Assembly: GCA_027924645.1 (NCBI GenBank)
Contig: BSBN01001150.1
Coordinates: 3,657,159 to 3,721,158, forward strand
From: Cunninghamia lanceolata
Lineage: Eukaryota > Streptophyta > Pinopsida > Cupressales > Cupressaceae
Direction of reading: 5' to 3'
DNA length: 64,000 nt
The notes beneath the pieces are model-generated. The model was not told the DNA's origin, searched no databases, and was given only the letters and a program-made list of their open reading frames with translations. How positions within the stretch are numbered: position 1 is the stretch's first letter; every line of letters starts with the position of its first letter. Below are positions 13,421 to 25,542 of the stretch, piece after piece. A program made the translations under genes and the position numbers.

Positions 13421-14257
13421 TGTTATGATAGTGTGATATTTAATTATAATCCTAATGCATAATGCATGTCATATATCCAAACATCTTGGAGAGGGTACAT
13501 AGATGCCCTCTTAGGTGGATAAGATATAACATTGTTTAATTATTCTCCTAGTTAACTTGGATATTTGTTGTGATAGCATTCATGAATGAGGTTGATCATA
13601 ATGGTGGTGGTTACAAATTGATTAGAACTCACTAATTTAACTTTCCCAATTCTAGGAACTATAAGATTGGGAGTGGAGGACCTTTGTATTATGGATGGGG
13701 CCCACATGAGTTGCACTCCATAATGGAGCACTAGAATTTGAGATGTGAGTTGTCAAGAGTTATTGGTCAAAGACACCATATGAGTTATGTTTTATATTCA
13801 TCGATAAATTGATTGAGCATATGGTGGAGTTGGGTTTTTGCTATACCATGGTTTTTATGATACATGGTTTCAATAATCTTCTTGTGGTTTCCTCTCAGCT
13901 CTCCTCTATAAATCATATGCATTCCATAGAGGTTTTATGGGTTATTGTATGTACACAAGTACTATTAGAGTGTTATCTGATTGAAGAGAGAAGTGTGAAC
14001 ATTGCATATGTACTTTTGTATTGAACATTAATACATACTTGAGCCTCTCTTTGATGGTGGAGTTTTTTTTTCCTAAAAGGGTTTCTTCACATATATCTAA
14101 TGTTATGTGTCACATTCTTATGGTTTGTTGATTTCTTATTGTTGATATAAATTTTTACATAATCTCATAATGGTTAATCCAATGTTGTACATATAAATTT
14201 TAGATTTGCATACTATTTGAAGAGTTTTTATTTGTTGTAGTTTATCTTCTTTTAACA
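13421..14257 (+). repeat. 3' LTR of copia element A
   Basis: Starts TGTTATGATAGTGTGATATT after a purine-rich AAGTTAGAGAA (decayed polypurine tract) and ends TTTTAACA at 14257. Homologous to 8500-9285. It is about 50 bases longer than the 5' LTR, mainly near its right end. Confidence 0.87.
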
Positions 14258-14554
14258 ATAGTTAAATGGCTTGCACTAGACCAAAGATTGTCCAAGAAAC
14301 AAGATTCCTAAATAGGTACATGTCCAATCCATGCAAGGAGCATTGAATTTTAGTGAAAAGGGTAGTCAAATACTTTCATGGAACTCTAGAATATTTTATT
14401 TTCTACTAGGGAGAACTTTATTTGAGCAAGATAATGGATATACAAGGATTTGTGGATTTTGATTAGATAGGAGATGTGGACAACAAGAGGTCTATCACTA
14501 GTTATATTTTTAATGTGTTTGTAGTTCAATGAGCTAGATGACCAAAAGACAAGT
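14258..14554 (+). pseudogene. Copia element C, piece 2: RNase H start
   Basis: Continuation of the frame interrupted at 8500. It reads ACTRPKIVQE, then RYMSNPCKEH, then VKYFHGTLEYF, then GFVDFD (catalytic Asp region) and KRSITSYIF, the standard copia RNase H lead-in. It stops at 14554 in TKRQVV, where non-autonomous element B starts; the next host codons follow B at 19396 onward. Confidence 0.85.
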
Positions 14555-15375
14555 TGTAACCTAACTATTCTCTAGCAATACACAAATGAAAGATATTTCA
14601 ATTTATTTAGTTAGTAAGGCATACATATTAATTAGAGCATTAATAAATAAAAGGAGCAACAATAATTAATGACTTAAGCAATATAATATGAATATGAAAT
14701 TTATAACATTGACACGAGATGATAAATTAACAAGATAACATTTAAATTATAGGGCAATGGAAATAATACTTATCTTTAATAGTTTCTAGAAGCAACTATC
14801 CCACACATAAAGATAGGGTTATTGGCCCTAGCTTTTCCTGACACAAACACCCCCAAAGGAACTAGTTCTTGCATAGAACCAACCTGTCTTTACGACATAA
14901 ACATAGCCTTGGCGAGGATATTCCTGGGTGTACGCTATACCTTGAGTTGGACACACGCTGTATGCCCCTTCTCCAAATGTTTAAATGCCAGCCAGAACCA
15001 AAACCTTCACTCTTGTGTACTCTCTGAATTTTTGTATTGCTTTTTCTTTTGTATTTTCCTTTGTGTGTCTTTAGCATCATTTTTCATGGGTTTATATAAT
15101 AACCCAATGGGTGGTTCCAACCATCACACCCATACATAAATAATATCACAAATCACCTTTTAATTGCAAATTCCCATGAAACACACTCCAATACGAGTGT
15201 ACTTTATAAATAAGGTTATTTAACCTTTATTTTAACTCAAAAGTAACTTCTTTTTTTCTTTTATTTGTTCATTTCTTCTATTTTATTTTTCATCTATATA
15301 TTTATTTTTTTACTCTTTAAGGTTTTCATAAAATTTATTTATTTAATTCATTTCTTGGGAAAAAGTCTCATAACA
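14555..15375 (-). repeat. LTR of element B (3' LTR in element orientation)
   Basis: Direct repeat with 18577-19395. On the plus strand it runs from TGTAACCTAACTATTC to GTCTCATAACA. It contains a locally GC-richer block at 14810-15000 in both copies. Confidence 0.9.
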
Positions 15376-18300
15376 ATTCTCCCCCTCTAACTTAGCTGCT
15401 GTCCTCAAGTAGCTCAAGGAGAATCTATAACAAAACATGCAAAATTTTTAGTTAAATAAATGTGGATGTAGCACTATCAATATCACTAAGAATTAATTTC
15501 AATTAACTTCATCTATAATTCTATTCAATAACCTAATCATGACTATATATACTTTTACATGAAATAGATCATGCATTTGTAATTAAGGAGAATTCAATTC
15601 TATAGCCTAAATCCCCTAATAACTTTTTAATTTGGTCACTCATGTACTAGTTAGTAAATAACATGCATATCTCATACTATGCATTCACCCACCATTCACT
15701 ACTATATAACTTACATAATCATATATTCCAAGATGATAATCATGCATTCCAGACTACATGACTATCCTCTCTTTTATATAATATTGCACAAAGAATATGT
15801 ATAATGTTATTGGGTTGATCAAGTCCATTAACATAACACAATAAAATAAAAGGTAGTACACATAATCCTATAAGGTATTTTCTTTTAAAAACCAGGCATT
15901 AACAAATCACTCACATAGACTAATTATGTCTACTTCTATAATAAATGGATTATATTATCTTAATTCAAAGTCTTTGGATTGGCCATCCAGATCCAAGTCT
16001 CAATGAATTATCTAAAAATTGATCTTAAAATGGTTTGTCAATTTGTCTATTCCCTTCAAGCCTTCAAATCACATGTCAGTTACAATCATGGCTTTAAAGC
16101 ATATAATATATGAATAATAGTATATAAAATGTCATTTTATAGTTCCCAAGATGCACCCCTTCTAGTTGTAAGTCTACAATAACCAAAATATGCATTCAAT
16201 AATGTGAAACAACCTGTACCAACTATGTAATATTTGAATTGACAATTTTGTAACAATAATAATTGTTTTATTAGGACAAGTTTAGTTCATGCCTTGGATG
16301 TGTAAGTTGATTACATCGTAGTATAATAAAGAGTTCAAGTATGTTGTTTGTTTAAGACCTTCAACTATATTCACATGTTTGTTTTAGTTTGAGTCTATGT
16401 TTTAGTTTGTTTTGTCAAAATACTAATAAATCTTTAACAACCTAAGCTTGGTCTAAATTTCACAAATTTGTCAAAGATATAAACATCTTAAAAAAACATT
16501 CATATTTGTACCAAGAACTAATTTCTCATTTCAAAATCAAATTTGTATAATAGTCATATATATAATTGTAATCATAGATCATCTTTCCCCATGTAAGATT
16601 TAACATGTCCCTAGGTTTGTTCCTAAAAAAATCTTTTTGGTTTCATATTCTATACAAATATTGTTTCATTCTATCCAACTCATTCTAATAGAAACTTCAT
16701 ATTGTACTAAATTTAAGAGGTGAAAAAGGATCTTGGGACCTAAAGGTTATGGGCCCACAATTTATCTTAATTCGGACTCAGAGTATTACTACCTTATTCA
16801 ACCTTGATTAATCAACTCAACATAATACAAGGAAAACACACTGGAGAAGTAGGCATTATATGCTAATCTTCTCTATATAGTTTCAAATTTTATTTTTACC
16901 TCGTGTGTCTTTATCCCCTTTTACCCTATTACACCTCACGCTAGCTAAAAAAAATATCCCATAAAATAAATCATACACACTTAATTTGGCCAATTATAGT
17001 ATACTTAAATACATAAATATAAAATAATATTAATACCCATTATAATATACCAAAATACATTACTCTTATCAATTCATTCACAACTTTATATTTATAATAT
17101 TCATAGGCTATCACTCAAACAACTTAGTCACTTAATAATCTAAGTTTCTCTTGGTCAATTATCACACATTAAAATTATAATATAGATAATTATAAGGGAG
17201 CATTGCCAATACCTTTCCTAGCCAATACTTAGTGTAGCTCAAATAATTCTATATATTAATACATATTTGGTTATAAATATTTATTATTGGTTTTAATAAA
17301 TTACTTTTTAAACCCATATTTACGTGAATAAAGAAAACAATCTAGGTGAATAAGGAAAACAAGGTGAGAATATTTCTTATGGGTAGTTTAATTTTCTAAA
17401 ATACATATTATCCTATATATAGTCTAAATTTATATAATAGTATATTGTAGTTGTTTATACTAATAAATAATTTTTCAATACCTTAATATTTTATTTCATT
17501 ATTATTTTTTTATATAAATTTTAAATTTTAAATTTTATTCTTCATAAAAAATAAATCTTATTAATATGATTAATTATAGTCATATGATGATTAACCCTTA
17601 TCTATATACACTTTAATTTAAAACTAAATAAGTATATGATATAGTATTTATAGTAATATAATTGAAATAGTTATTTATTTAAGATATGTAATAAATAATT
17701 ATCAAATATAACTACTCTTAAATAATAATAAATTTGCTTTAGATAATTATGTTAAATACAGTAATAAAATAAAGTAATTTAAGTAATTAAAATAACTTTA
17801 TAAGATAATATAACATTGTTATATTTTTTTTAGCTAAATATATATACATTAATATATTAAAGACATTTATTTTCAACTTAATATTATTTTATATATCATA
17901 ATATATATATTACATACAATAAATTCAATTAATATTATATGAGGCATAAATATATAATAGAAAGTTTAGATATAATAGATATATTTTCAAGAAACATATA
18001 TAACTCAAACCCTAAAATTATAGATATACATATATAAACAATGATCTATGTATTTGTAATCTTAAGAAACAATGAGATTAGACCCACATTTCTATTTATT
18101 ATTATTATCATTCCATTCTAATGACCTATAAATTAATTAAGTATATATATACAATCATATACATCTATGTCAATATTTATAATAAATGGGGAAGCGAAGA
18201 ATATATATGTTTTACCCAACTTTATTAATTTTAACTCAAGTGATGGTATAAACCATTTCACCTTACACTTTTCACTTGTTTAACCTAATGGTTTTCTACT

Positions 18301-18576
18301 TTTCAATTATATATTTTTATCCATATATATACTAATAATGCACACAGATGTTAATCTCATATTCATTTTTTTAAATTGTTTTTAATTTACTTTAAATTCT
18401 CTATACAAATAAACATTTATATTACCATTTAATTTATTTAATAATTTATATTACCATTTAATTTATTTAAACATTTATATTACCATTTAATTTATTTTAT
18501 GTTTAGATCTCTATATATTATAATTTGATTTAACATTTATAATAGTTTTCTTTTCCACATTCGGCTCTCATACCAA
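15376..18576. other. Internal region of element B, noncoding
   Basis: Extremely AT-rich; no open frame of note on either strand. It has the polypurine tract (minus strand) at its left edge and the primer-binding site (minus strand) at 18562-18575 at its right edge. Three tandem copies of a ~32-bp AT-rich unit (ATTTATATTACCATTTAATT) lie at about 18413-18500. Confidence 0.8.
18562..18575 (-). other. Primer-binding site of element B
   Basis: Read on the minus strand: TGGTATGAGAGCCG. It matches the tRNA-iMet site TGGTATCAGAGCC except for one base and lies about one base inside the LTR, as expected. Confidence 0.8.
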
Positions 18577-19395
18577 ATTAACTAACTATTCTCCAACAAT
18601 ACACAAATGAAAGATATTTCAATTTATTTAGTTAGTAAGGCATATATATTAATTGGAGCATTAATAAATAAAAGGAGTAGCAATATTTAATCACTTAAGC
18701 AATATAATATGAATATGAAATTTATAACATTGACAAGAGATGATAAATTAACAAGAGAACATTTAAATTATAGGGCAATGGAAATAATACTTATCTTTAA
18801 TAGTTTCTAGAAGCAACTATCCCGCACACAAAGATAGGGTTATTGGCCCTGGCTTTTCTCGGCACAAACACCCCTAGATGAACCAGTTCTTCCACAGAAC
18901 CAACCTATCTTTACCACATAAACACAGCCCTGGCCAAGGCACTCCCGGGTGTACGTTGTACCCCCAAATTGGACACACACTATGTGCCCCTTCTCCAAAT
19001 GTTTAAATATCAGCCAGAACCAAAACCTTCACTCCTATGTGCTCTCTAAATTTTTGTATTGTTTTTTCCTTTGTATTTTCCTCTGTGTCTTTAGCATCAT
19101 TTTTCATGGGTTTAAGTAATAACCCAATGGGTGGTTCCAACCATCACACCCATACATGAATAATATTACAAATCACCTTTTAATTACAACTTCCTGTGAA
19201 ACACACTCCAATACGAGTGTACTTTATAAATAAGGTTATTTAACCTTTATTTCAACTCAAAAATAACTTCTTTCTTTCTTTTATTTTTACATTTCTTCTA
19301 TTTTCTTTTTTATCTATATATTTATTTTTTTACGCTCTAAGGTTTTCATAAACTTTATTTATTTAATTCATTTCTCGGGAAAAAGTCTCATAACA
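18577..19395 (-). repeat. LTR of element B (5' LTR in element orientation)
   Basis: Second copy of the LTR at 14555-15375. It ends CATAACA at 19395 and is followed by the CAAGT target duplication. The first two bases on the plus-strand left edge are mutated relative to the other copy. Confidence 0.9.
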
Positions 19396-19812
19396 CAAGT
19401 TGTGGTTGCTCTTTAAACTACAAGAGGAAAAGCACATGACAACTACTCAATTCTATAAGGAGGAAATTTAGCTTCAAATTGTGTTTGGGTATCTAGTTGA
19501 GTCAAGATATGGTGCAAATTTAGTGTGAAATTTGAATTGGCATTAGTTGAGCAAAGAACCCTACTTTCCACACATAGAATAAGCACATTGAGTTGTAGTA
19601 CCATTTTGTTTGTAACATGATTGGGGACAAGAGGGTTATGATTGAGAAGGTGGATACTTTACTGAATATTGTAGATCATGCCTTAACAAATCTTATGAGA
19701 ATGGAGAAATATAAATAGTGTAGGATGGCCATGGGCATTCCATCCCTATAAGTTAGTTCACATTGTTGGAACACCTTATGGTTCTTACAATGTATACATG
19801 TGGGAGATTTTT
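19396..19812 (+). pseudogene. Copia element C, piece 3: RNase H end
   Basis: Continues the RNase H frame cut at 14554: QVVVAL, stop, TTR, corresponding to the usual IVALSTTEAEY. Further C-terminal copia matter follows: a stretch equivalent to HIRVVCHFIR near 19590-19620, DKRVMIEKV near 19625-19660, and MEKYK near 19700-19720. A purine-rich GTGGGAGA near 19800-19810 looks like the polypurine tract before C's own 3' LTR. Many stops. Confidence 0.75.
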
Positions 19813-22308
19813 AAGACTAGGTTTTATATACCTTGATATTTCTAATTTTGTTGCCATTATTTAATATTAGTAAAATATTTTAAATGTTGGGCCCTTGTGG
19901 AAAAGAGCACCAAGCATAGAGGAAATCATGATATTTATTTTTTGGAACTATCTACATGTGAATTGGGACCTTATGATGGTTGTAAGAATTCATTGAATAG
20001 GGGTTACAAGTTGGACTATTCAAGGCATCTTTGAACAATTATTTTAGTCATCTATAAGAGGTGTGCAAGAGAGATAATTGCACCCACATGGAGCTCTTAG
20101 GAGTTACATGTGAATCCCTTGGTCATGGGAGTCAGTGCTCATCATTGGTAGTTACATTCTAATTGTGGAGTTATTCTTGGAGAGATGTGCATGGGTCCAA
20201 CTTAGACTGGTTGGACTAAGGTTTGGATCATGGTTTTGATCCCATTGTTTTGGGAGTCCATTATTGGTTTCCTAGGTCTCCTTGGACTACAAATTGAGGA
20301 CTTGGGATGGAGATTATATGTTCACTTCCATAAAGATTATTCTATTATAATTCCGCCAAACACAAAGTGTTGATCTCCATTGAAGAACTACAAATCAAAT
20401 AGTGTATTGTAACCTTACTTGATGATTAATGCATTGAGTACATGTTTTGGAGGTTAATTTTTCCCCTTTTAATGGTTTTCCCAGGGTATATCTTGGGTCT
20501 CTTTCCATTACTTTGTTGAATTCTCTTTAGACCTATTATTACTTACATTCTTTGTCTCTAAGGTTAATGTGGATCTAGGCATAGTTTCCTTTCATGAGCA
20601 TGAGATGCTTCCTTTTTAACTTTGTAGTTTATATTGAGAAATTGTCCAAGTGAAAACATATGAGAACAAATCTAAAAGAAAGAAAACTAAGGTTGTTTAA
20701 CGAGTAAAAATATTGAACACTAAATAGTCATGTAATAGAAATCATGTAAGCATACCAAACAAGGATAATTTAATCAACAAGCTATAAATGAACCCTATTT
20801 TCTTGGTTTTTGTATAATTGTGAAAATTGTCAACCCTACACTTTTCCCCATTTATTTTAGACCCCCTTTGGTTGGGTGGGACCCTTTATGTAATAACTAG
20901 TGTACAAGAAGCGTATTCTAGCATGGAAGTTGGAAAATAACCTAAACTTTTTTTAATTTTATTTGCATGCATTCATAGGCACAAACCATGATTCTAAAAG
21001 TATCCATCTATTATCCCGTGCCATTTACATAGTTGTGTAAGTGACCCCTAAAATTTCAAATTCAAATTTAAAATAGGGCTCTTGTCAACTCCCTCTTACT
21101 AGTAGTTATGAGTCAACTAAATTGTAAAAAAATGTTAAATTATGTGCTAGGGTGTTGTATTGAAGACCAAACCCTAATTCATTTGAAATCTAGAAAGAGA
21201 TATAAAATCTAGAGATTAGTAGGAGAGCTCCATTACTGATTGTATCATCACAAGAGCATGACATCAACACGTTATCAACATTCTAGGCATACTACATGAT
21301 GGCATGCTATCTTTAATATTTGTTCTAACTATTGAATCAACCTATCTAGGGGTTTGACCATGGGTTAATCCCCTTCCCTAGAAAACTCCCCAAAGGTGTT
21401 TTTCAACTCCACTAGTTAGTTAATTTAGGTTATGGACAATGAGGTGAGTAAATTCGAGGCAATTAAATCAACAATGTTCATATTTGTAGATTAGGACTAG
21501 ATCTGTGTGCAAGGTCAGTTTTGTACTTGTGGAGATCTATTTTTTAGTCACAAAAGTGGCATAGAATAAAAACAGTTATTTTCTCAAGCATCTAATAGGT
21601 CTTTTTTTTTTTGGAATATTGGCAAATCATTTGATAGTATCTATCATAGCAAGAATAGTTTTAAACCTAGTTCTAAGTACATGCAAATAGTCATTTTGGA
21701 AAGTGATAAAATGAGACTTGAACTTGGAGCCACATATTTCCAAGAAGATCTAGATCTACCAATCCTCATATTACCTTATCCACATGCAAAAGTTGAAAAT
21801 AACCCTCCAATTGGAAAAAACAAAAAAAAATATGTTTTACCATTAAACTAATGCACATTAAAAATAGTTGAAAGACAATAGAGATGACAAGTTAAGAAAC
21901 TATTGCAAACTTTTCTAAAAAATGGTGAAGAACTATGTAGCTATAATCCACATGTAAGAACAAATGAGAACAATAAATATGGTATATAATTTTTTTTAGC
22001 AAATCTTTTACATTTGTGATAGTCACAACTTGTGAATTATATAAAATGTTAGCATCAAAGAGGAGGGTGACAAAACATTAATCCTAGACTTCTATCATAA
22101 GGCAAGCCATGAAGGTCAAAAGTGGCCATATTATTCTTCAATTCGACAATAAATATTTTTGTAAATGATAATGGTTTTCTTTAAAAAAAGTTTTCATAAG
22201 CTATTGAAGTGAAAACAAAGAAATAAGCCATGGTAGTGGTAGGATTTCATTGCTGCTATTTTGATTGTTTGTGATAGTTCCTCTGATCATTTCACATGTT
22301 CCTTTGGC
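19813..22308. other. Probable 3' LTR of element C, then unassigned DNA
   Basis: By position, 19813 to roughly 20600 should be the 3' LTR of copia element C, since it follows its polypurine tract. No second LTR is in the window to confirm the edges. The rest is AT-rich with no supported gene or RNA. Confidence 0.35.
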
Positions 22309-22611
22309 TTATCTACCAACTGAATATAATGAAATATCTGAGTCGATATTACAAGAGCTTCTTAAAGAAAGACGAGGACAAGGGGATGCAAATTCCTGAA
22401 ACTCCACATTTGGAGAGCGATGTGTTTGGAATTGACATGCTTCCTTTAATTCGAACACTACCTCATTCATTGTAGGCCTATTCATGGAAGAAGGTGAAGT
22501 ACAAACCATTGCCAATTTTGCCACTTTCTGCATTGCATCTTTATTATAATTTTTGAGCAAAGTAGGATCTACAATGTTCTCTATGTCTTCCTTTAACATG
22601 GATTCCCTTAC
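22309..22611 (-). CDS. Last kinase exon (subdomains X-XI) and C-terminal tail
   Basis: The acceptor ATGTCAG precedes 22611; the exon begins V-R-E-S and has the stop at 22311-22309. It shows IVDPTLL, AMQKVAKLAMVCTSPSS and NRPTMNEVV, where Arg is the invariant subdomain XI residue, then a serine-rich tail. This is the standard end of plant LRR/malectin receptor kinases. No internal stop. Confidence 0.85.
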   Translation of the reverse strand, partial: VRESMLKEDIENIVDPTLLKNYNKDAMQKVAKLAMVCTSPSSMNRPTMNEVVFELKEACQFQTHRSPNVEFQEFASPCPRLSLRSSCNIDSDISLYSVGR

Positions 22612-22774
22612 CTGACATAAACAACAACTTATAATTTAGTCGTAACAATCAAATATTAATATTAGATATTTTAAGTTTTCATAGTCTATAACTATTTTAG
22701 AATAATAATTGAAAATAAACTTTTAATTATTCTGATTTTAATTCAAGATTTTTTAAAATCTTTGTTATAATTAC

Positions 22775-22916
22775 CTAGCTAGCGATGTGCATGTATTCCC
22801 CAATAGAGGTTGAGTGGTCTTCAAAGTGAGGATGTTTTCCACTACGAATTTCCATTAGAACAACTCCAAAGCTATAAACATCACTCTTTTTTGTCAATCG
22901 ATGTGTAGTGTAATAC
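22775..22916 (-). CDS. Kinase C-lobe exon (subdomains VIII-IX) with nonsense codon
   Basis: Bounded by the acceptor CTACAG before 22916 and the donor GTAATT after 22775. Encodes EYYTTHRLTKKSDVYSFGV and LMEIRSGKHP, i.e. the end of the activation segment and the subdomain IX Asp and Gly. The last codon is TAG, where the family typically has Trp before V-R-E; a TGG-to-TAG change is the simplest explanation. Confidence 0.8.
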
Positions 22917-24186
22917 CTGTAGAAAACCAACTAGTAAATTCATTTTATCATTAAATTAAGAAAAAGAAAGTGAGGGAAACTTTCAACCTTCTCTTTAGAT
23001 AGTTTAGGGAATAGTTGATACTCTTGTAAGAAATCCTCAAACTCCTCATTAAATGGTTAAGAGCATAAGTGACCCTCTTGAAAGAAGTCTTTAACCTTTT
23101 CTTTGGATTGTCCAAGGCATACATGACTTGATAAAATTACTTTGGTATAAGATCTAGGACACCTAGCAGCTCAACACCTCCTTTTTAATGCACATCCTTA
23201 ATGGAGAAGAATAACTATTATAAATAAACTAATATATTGAGATTATGTATTTATAATGCAAGTAAATAATATATGTGAGCCTTTTTCCTATATGAGTTCG
23301 TTCTATGATAACTCCACGTATCTGTTGATTTCTTTTTTTAAGGGTAACTAGTGCACTAAGATAAATAGAGCAGGGCCAGGGTTCTCTACATCATGACATG
23401 ATGGACTCTAAGAGGTTGAAGTACTGAGACCCTTAAATAATTCACATATAAATGAATTGAGTATCAAGAGAGAAAAGAGAAGCATATTTACTCTGGATCT
23501 AGTATATATATTTATATGGAAACCTTATAAACTAATATAGATATTTTAAATACATAATCAAATTTGAAATTAGATATCTAAAAATTAATATCTCTAACAT
23601 TTTTAAATAAAAATATTTAAGATATCTACACTAATCTATATTATGATAATAATGAGTGATAGAAAAGAAAGGAAAAAATAAAATAATAATAATAAAATAT
23701 CAAAATTAATTTTAAATTTGAAAATAAATTTAATTTTAAATATTTATATTAATAATACTTACAAATATTCTTTACAAAATCAGTGAACAAAAATACAATT
23801 AATTAAAAATTGCAGAGGGAAAATCAACTTATTAAAAATAAAAAAATAATTATTTAAAAAATTTGAAACTAATTTAATTAATTTTTAGGAGCTCGTTTCA
23901 CTAGTAATTGTCACTAATAATGATTAATCAAGGGTCTCAAAAATGGTTTTTATTACGTATTAATATTAAAGCATTATTCTTATTATTGTTGAAGTTAATT
24001 TATTTAATTTTATTTTTTAGGACCCAATAATGGATCATGAGAAGTGGCTGGTTCTGGTTCTCCTTATATTCAAGTTGTGATTCTATGCCAGATTGATCTT
24101 CCACCAGAAAACCCCAATAACCAAAAATCATAGAGAGATCTGGTCCTACAATCTCATACATAGCTGGATTGATAGGGCGAAGTTAC

Positions 24187-24610
24187 AAGGCTGAAATGAA
24201 AGGAACATCATCTGTACTTCGAGCAATACACACATCAATAGAGGGACCCCTGGCCATGGCGATTATTTCCTTTACAATGATCCCACCATTGCTGTTTATT
24301 ACAACTGTAACCCAATGATTAGCATCAACCAGCAAATCAAATTGTGGTAGTGACTGAAGGCCGTCACAGTTACCATATAAAAAAGAGGCGCGGATTATGT
24401 ATTTTCTTCCCCTTAGAGCAGGTAAATTGTAGCAATTTCGCTTGCCTTGAGGAAAACAGCGAAGGTCTTTCAGTGGCAACTCTCCGTGTAACTGAGCATC
24501 CAAAATGCCTTTTTTTTCACCTGTTTTAATGTATTGTTCATCTGAGGTCCACCTAATGTCCCCGCCATCCACATATTCCGCTTCTCCTCCACAATCCAGG
24601 CTGATGAATC
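24187..24610 (-). CDS. Exon 2: N-terminal part of a malectin-like domain
   Basis: The acceptor CTGCAG precedes 24610. The ~141-residue exon is uninterrupted and carries family hallmarks: GFISLDCGG at the start, WTSDEQYIKTG, LRCFPQGKRNCYNLP, KYIIRASFLYGNCDG, PQFDLLVD and VPFISAL at the end. The donor is probably GTAACT at 24186. Malectin-like domains of plant receptor kinases sit outside the cell and are thought to bind wall carbohydrate or peptide ligands. Only the first part of the domain is here; the following exon is missing. Confidence 0.85.
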
Positions 24611-25405
24611 CTGCAGATATAACATCATCAAATCCATTTAGCAACAGCACCAATCCCAAATAAAGAAGGAAAAGCAGCGAGCTGATGAAGATTTGAAATG
24701 GTAAACAGTCGGACGTTTCGGCGGTTTACATGTGAAACACATCAGTTGTTTAAACCCTTCTATGCTTCACAGCTAAAAAATTTAATCCTTCACAGTAGAT
24801 AATATCTTGAAAAAGAGATTTTAAAAGAATAAGATTCTCATCATTTTCACACAGTTTAATCAACCGGCGTTGTAAAACAGTCGGCTGGTCCAAATCTTAG
24901 CATTCGCTCAGCGTGATTGTATGAATTTATAACATGGTCAAAAAGGTCAATCAAAGTGGACTAAACAGGTTCATGTTGAAGGTCGCAGTTGAACAGGGTC
25001 GAAAATTTGGTAGACAGTCGGCACCACAACATGCCGGCTATTTAGAGTGGCATTCTAAACCCATCCTATGGTGAGAATGATCTCCAAAGTATCAGATAGT
25101 CTAGAGTTTTTTATTTCTCCATGCAGGTGTATGGAATAACTCATTTTTAAAAATATTTAACAATTAAAAAGAAAAATTTAGGTTTTTTGAGACAAAATAG
25201 TAGGCTTCCAAATCAATCATAACTACAACCAATATAAAATTGACTTCAAATTCTACTAATACTACCACAGACGTAAACTAAGCTATGATGATTAAACAAA
25301 ACAAGACTGTTCAGATTATGCCCTTTTAAAAGCATGTATGATAAAATGGTTTGTTTTAAATCCCTTCATGTTGAAAGGGATTAGCTGTATAGATCTTACA
25401 AATTC

Positions 25406-25431
25406 AAAAAAAAAAAAAAAAAAAAAAAAAA
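25406..25431 (+). repeat. Poly-A tract in the pseudogene intron
   Basis: About 26 A residues followed by AAT-type repeats (to 25447). It lies in the 865-bp intron between exons 1 and 2. Confidence 0.9.
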
Positions 25432-25475
25432 AATAAATAAATAAATAATTTTATAGAAGAATAAAAATATATTAC

Positions 25476-25542
25476 CTACTTGTGCATACATAACGCTACA
25501 TATTGAAAGAGCCAAGACTAATCTGAAGGTTACTCCCTCCAT
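25476..25542 (-). CDS. Exon 1 of the receptor-kinase pseudogene: signal peptide
   Basis: ATG at 25542-25540. It encodes MEGVTFRLVLALSICSVMYA followed by QV, a typical short hydrophobic signal peptide. The donor is G|GTAATA at 25476/25475. Spliced to 24610 it gives Q-V-G-F-I-S-L-D-C-G, the canonical start of a malectin-like ectodomain, which supports both splice sites and this start. An upstream in-frame ATG would add a basic N-terminal extension and is less likely. Confidence 0.75.

Larger units (their letters stand above)
8500..14257 (+). mobile_element. Full-length, inactive Ty1/copia retrotransposon A
   Basis: An LTR retrotransposon with two related LTRs (8500-9285 and 13421-14257), a mutated initiator-Met primer site at 9288-9302, gag and pol in copia order, and a purine-rich stretch before the 3' LTR. 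LTR ends are TGTTA and AACA/TAACA. The LTRs differ at many positions by eye, and all coding parts carry stops, so the insertion is old. It sits inside the RT/RNase H tether of copia element C: the host reading frame resumes just after 14257. The bases flanking the two LTRs (8495-8499 and 14258-14262) do not give an unambiguous target duplication. Confidence 0.9.
14555..19395 (-). mobile_element. Non-autonomous LTR element B (LARD-like), minus strand
   Basis: Two near-identical direct repeats (14555-15375 and 18577-19395) flank about 3.2 kb of very AT-rich DNA with no coding frame. The element reads on the minus strand: the reverse complement of 15376-15392 is a polypurine tract (AGAGGGGGAGAAT) directly before the LTR start TGTTATGAGAC, and the reverse complement of 18562-18575 is TGGTATGAGAGCC, one base off the initiator-Met primer site. 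A perfect 5-bp target duplication, CAAGT, is at 14550-14554 and 19396-19400. The LTRs differ at few positions, so B is younger than A and C. It lacks gag and pol and must have been moved by proteins from another element. Confidence 0.92.
22309..25542 (-). pseudogene. Malectin-like/LRR receptor-kinase pseudogene with deleted middle
   Basis: Minus-strand gene remnant. The 5' end has a signal-peptide exon and a malectin-like exon; the 3' end has two exons of the kinase C-lobe with the natural stop. In this plant receptor-kinase family the ectodomain is signal peptide, malectin-like domain and leucine-rich repeats, then a membrane span and a cytosolic Ser/Thr kinase. Only about 1.27 kb (22917-24186) separates the two ends. 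It shows no LRR, membrane segment, glycine loop, HRD or DFG motif. The kinase part also has an in-frame TAG where the family has Trp, at the end of exon 22775-22916. Splice sites are otherwise well kept. Best read as a gene that lost its middle by deletion. The alternative is two separate decayed paralogues lying end to end. Confidence 0.8.

Noticed and set aside
14822..15139. 105-codon frame in the LTR of element B
   Set aside because: Falls inside an LTR; the homologous frame is broken in the other LTR copy at 18577-19395.
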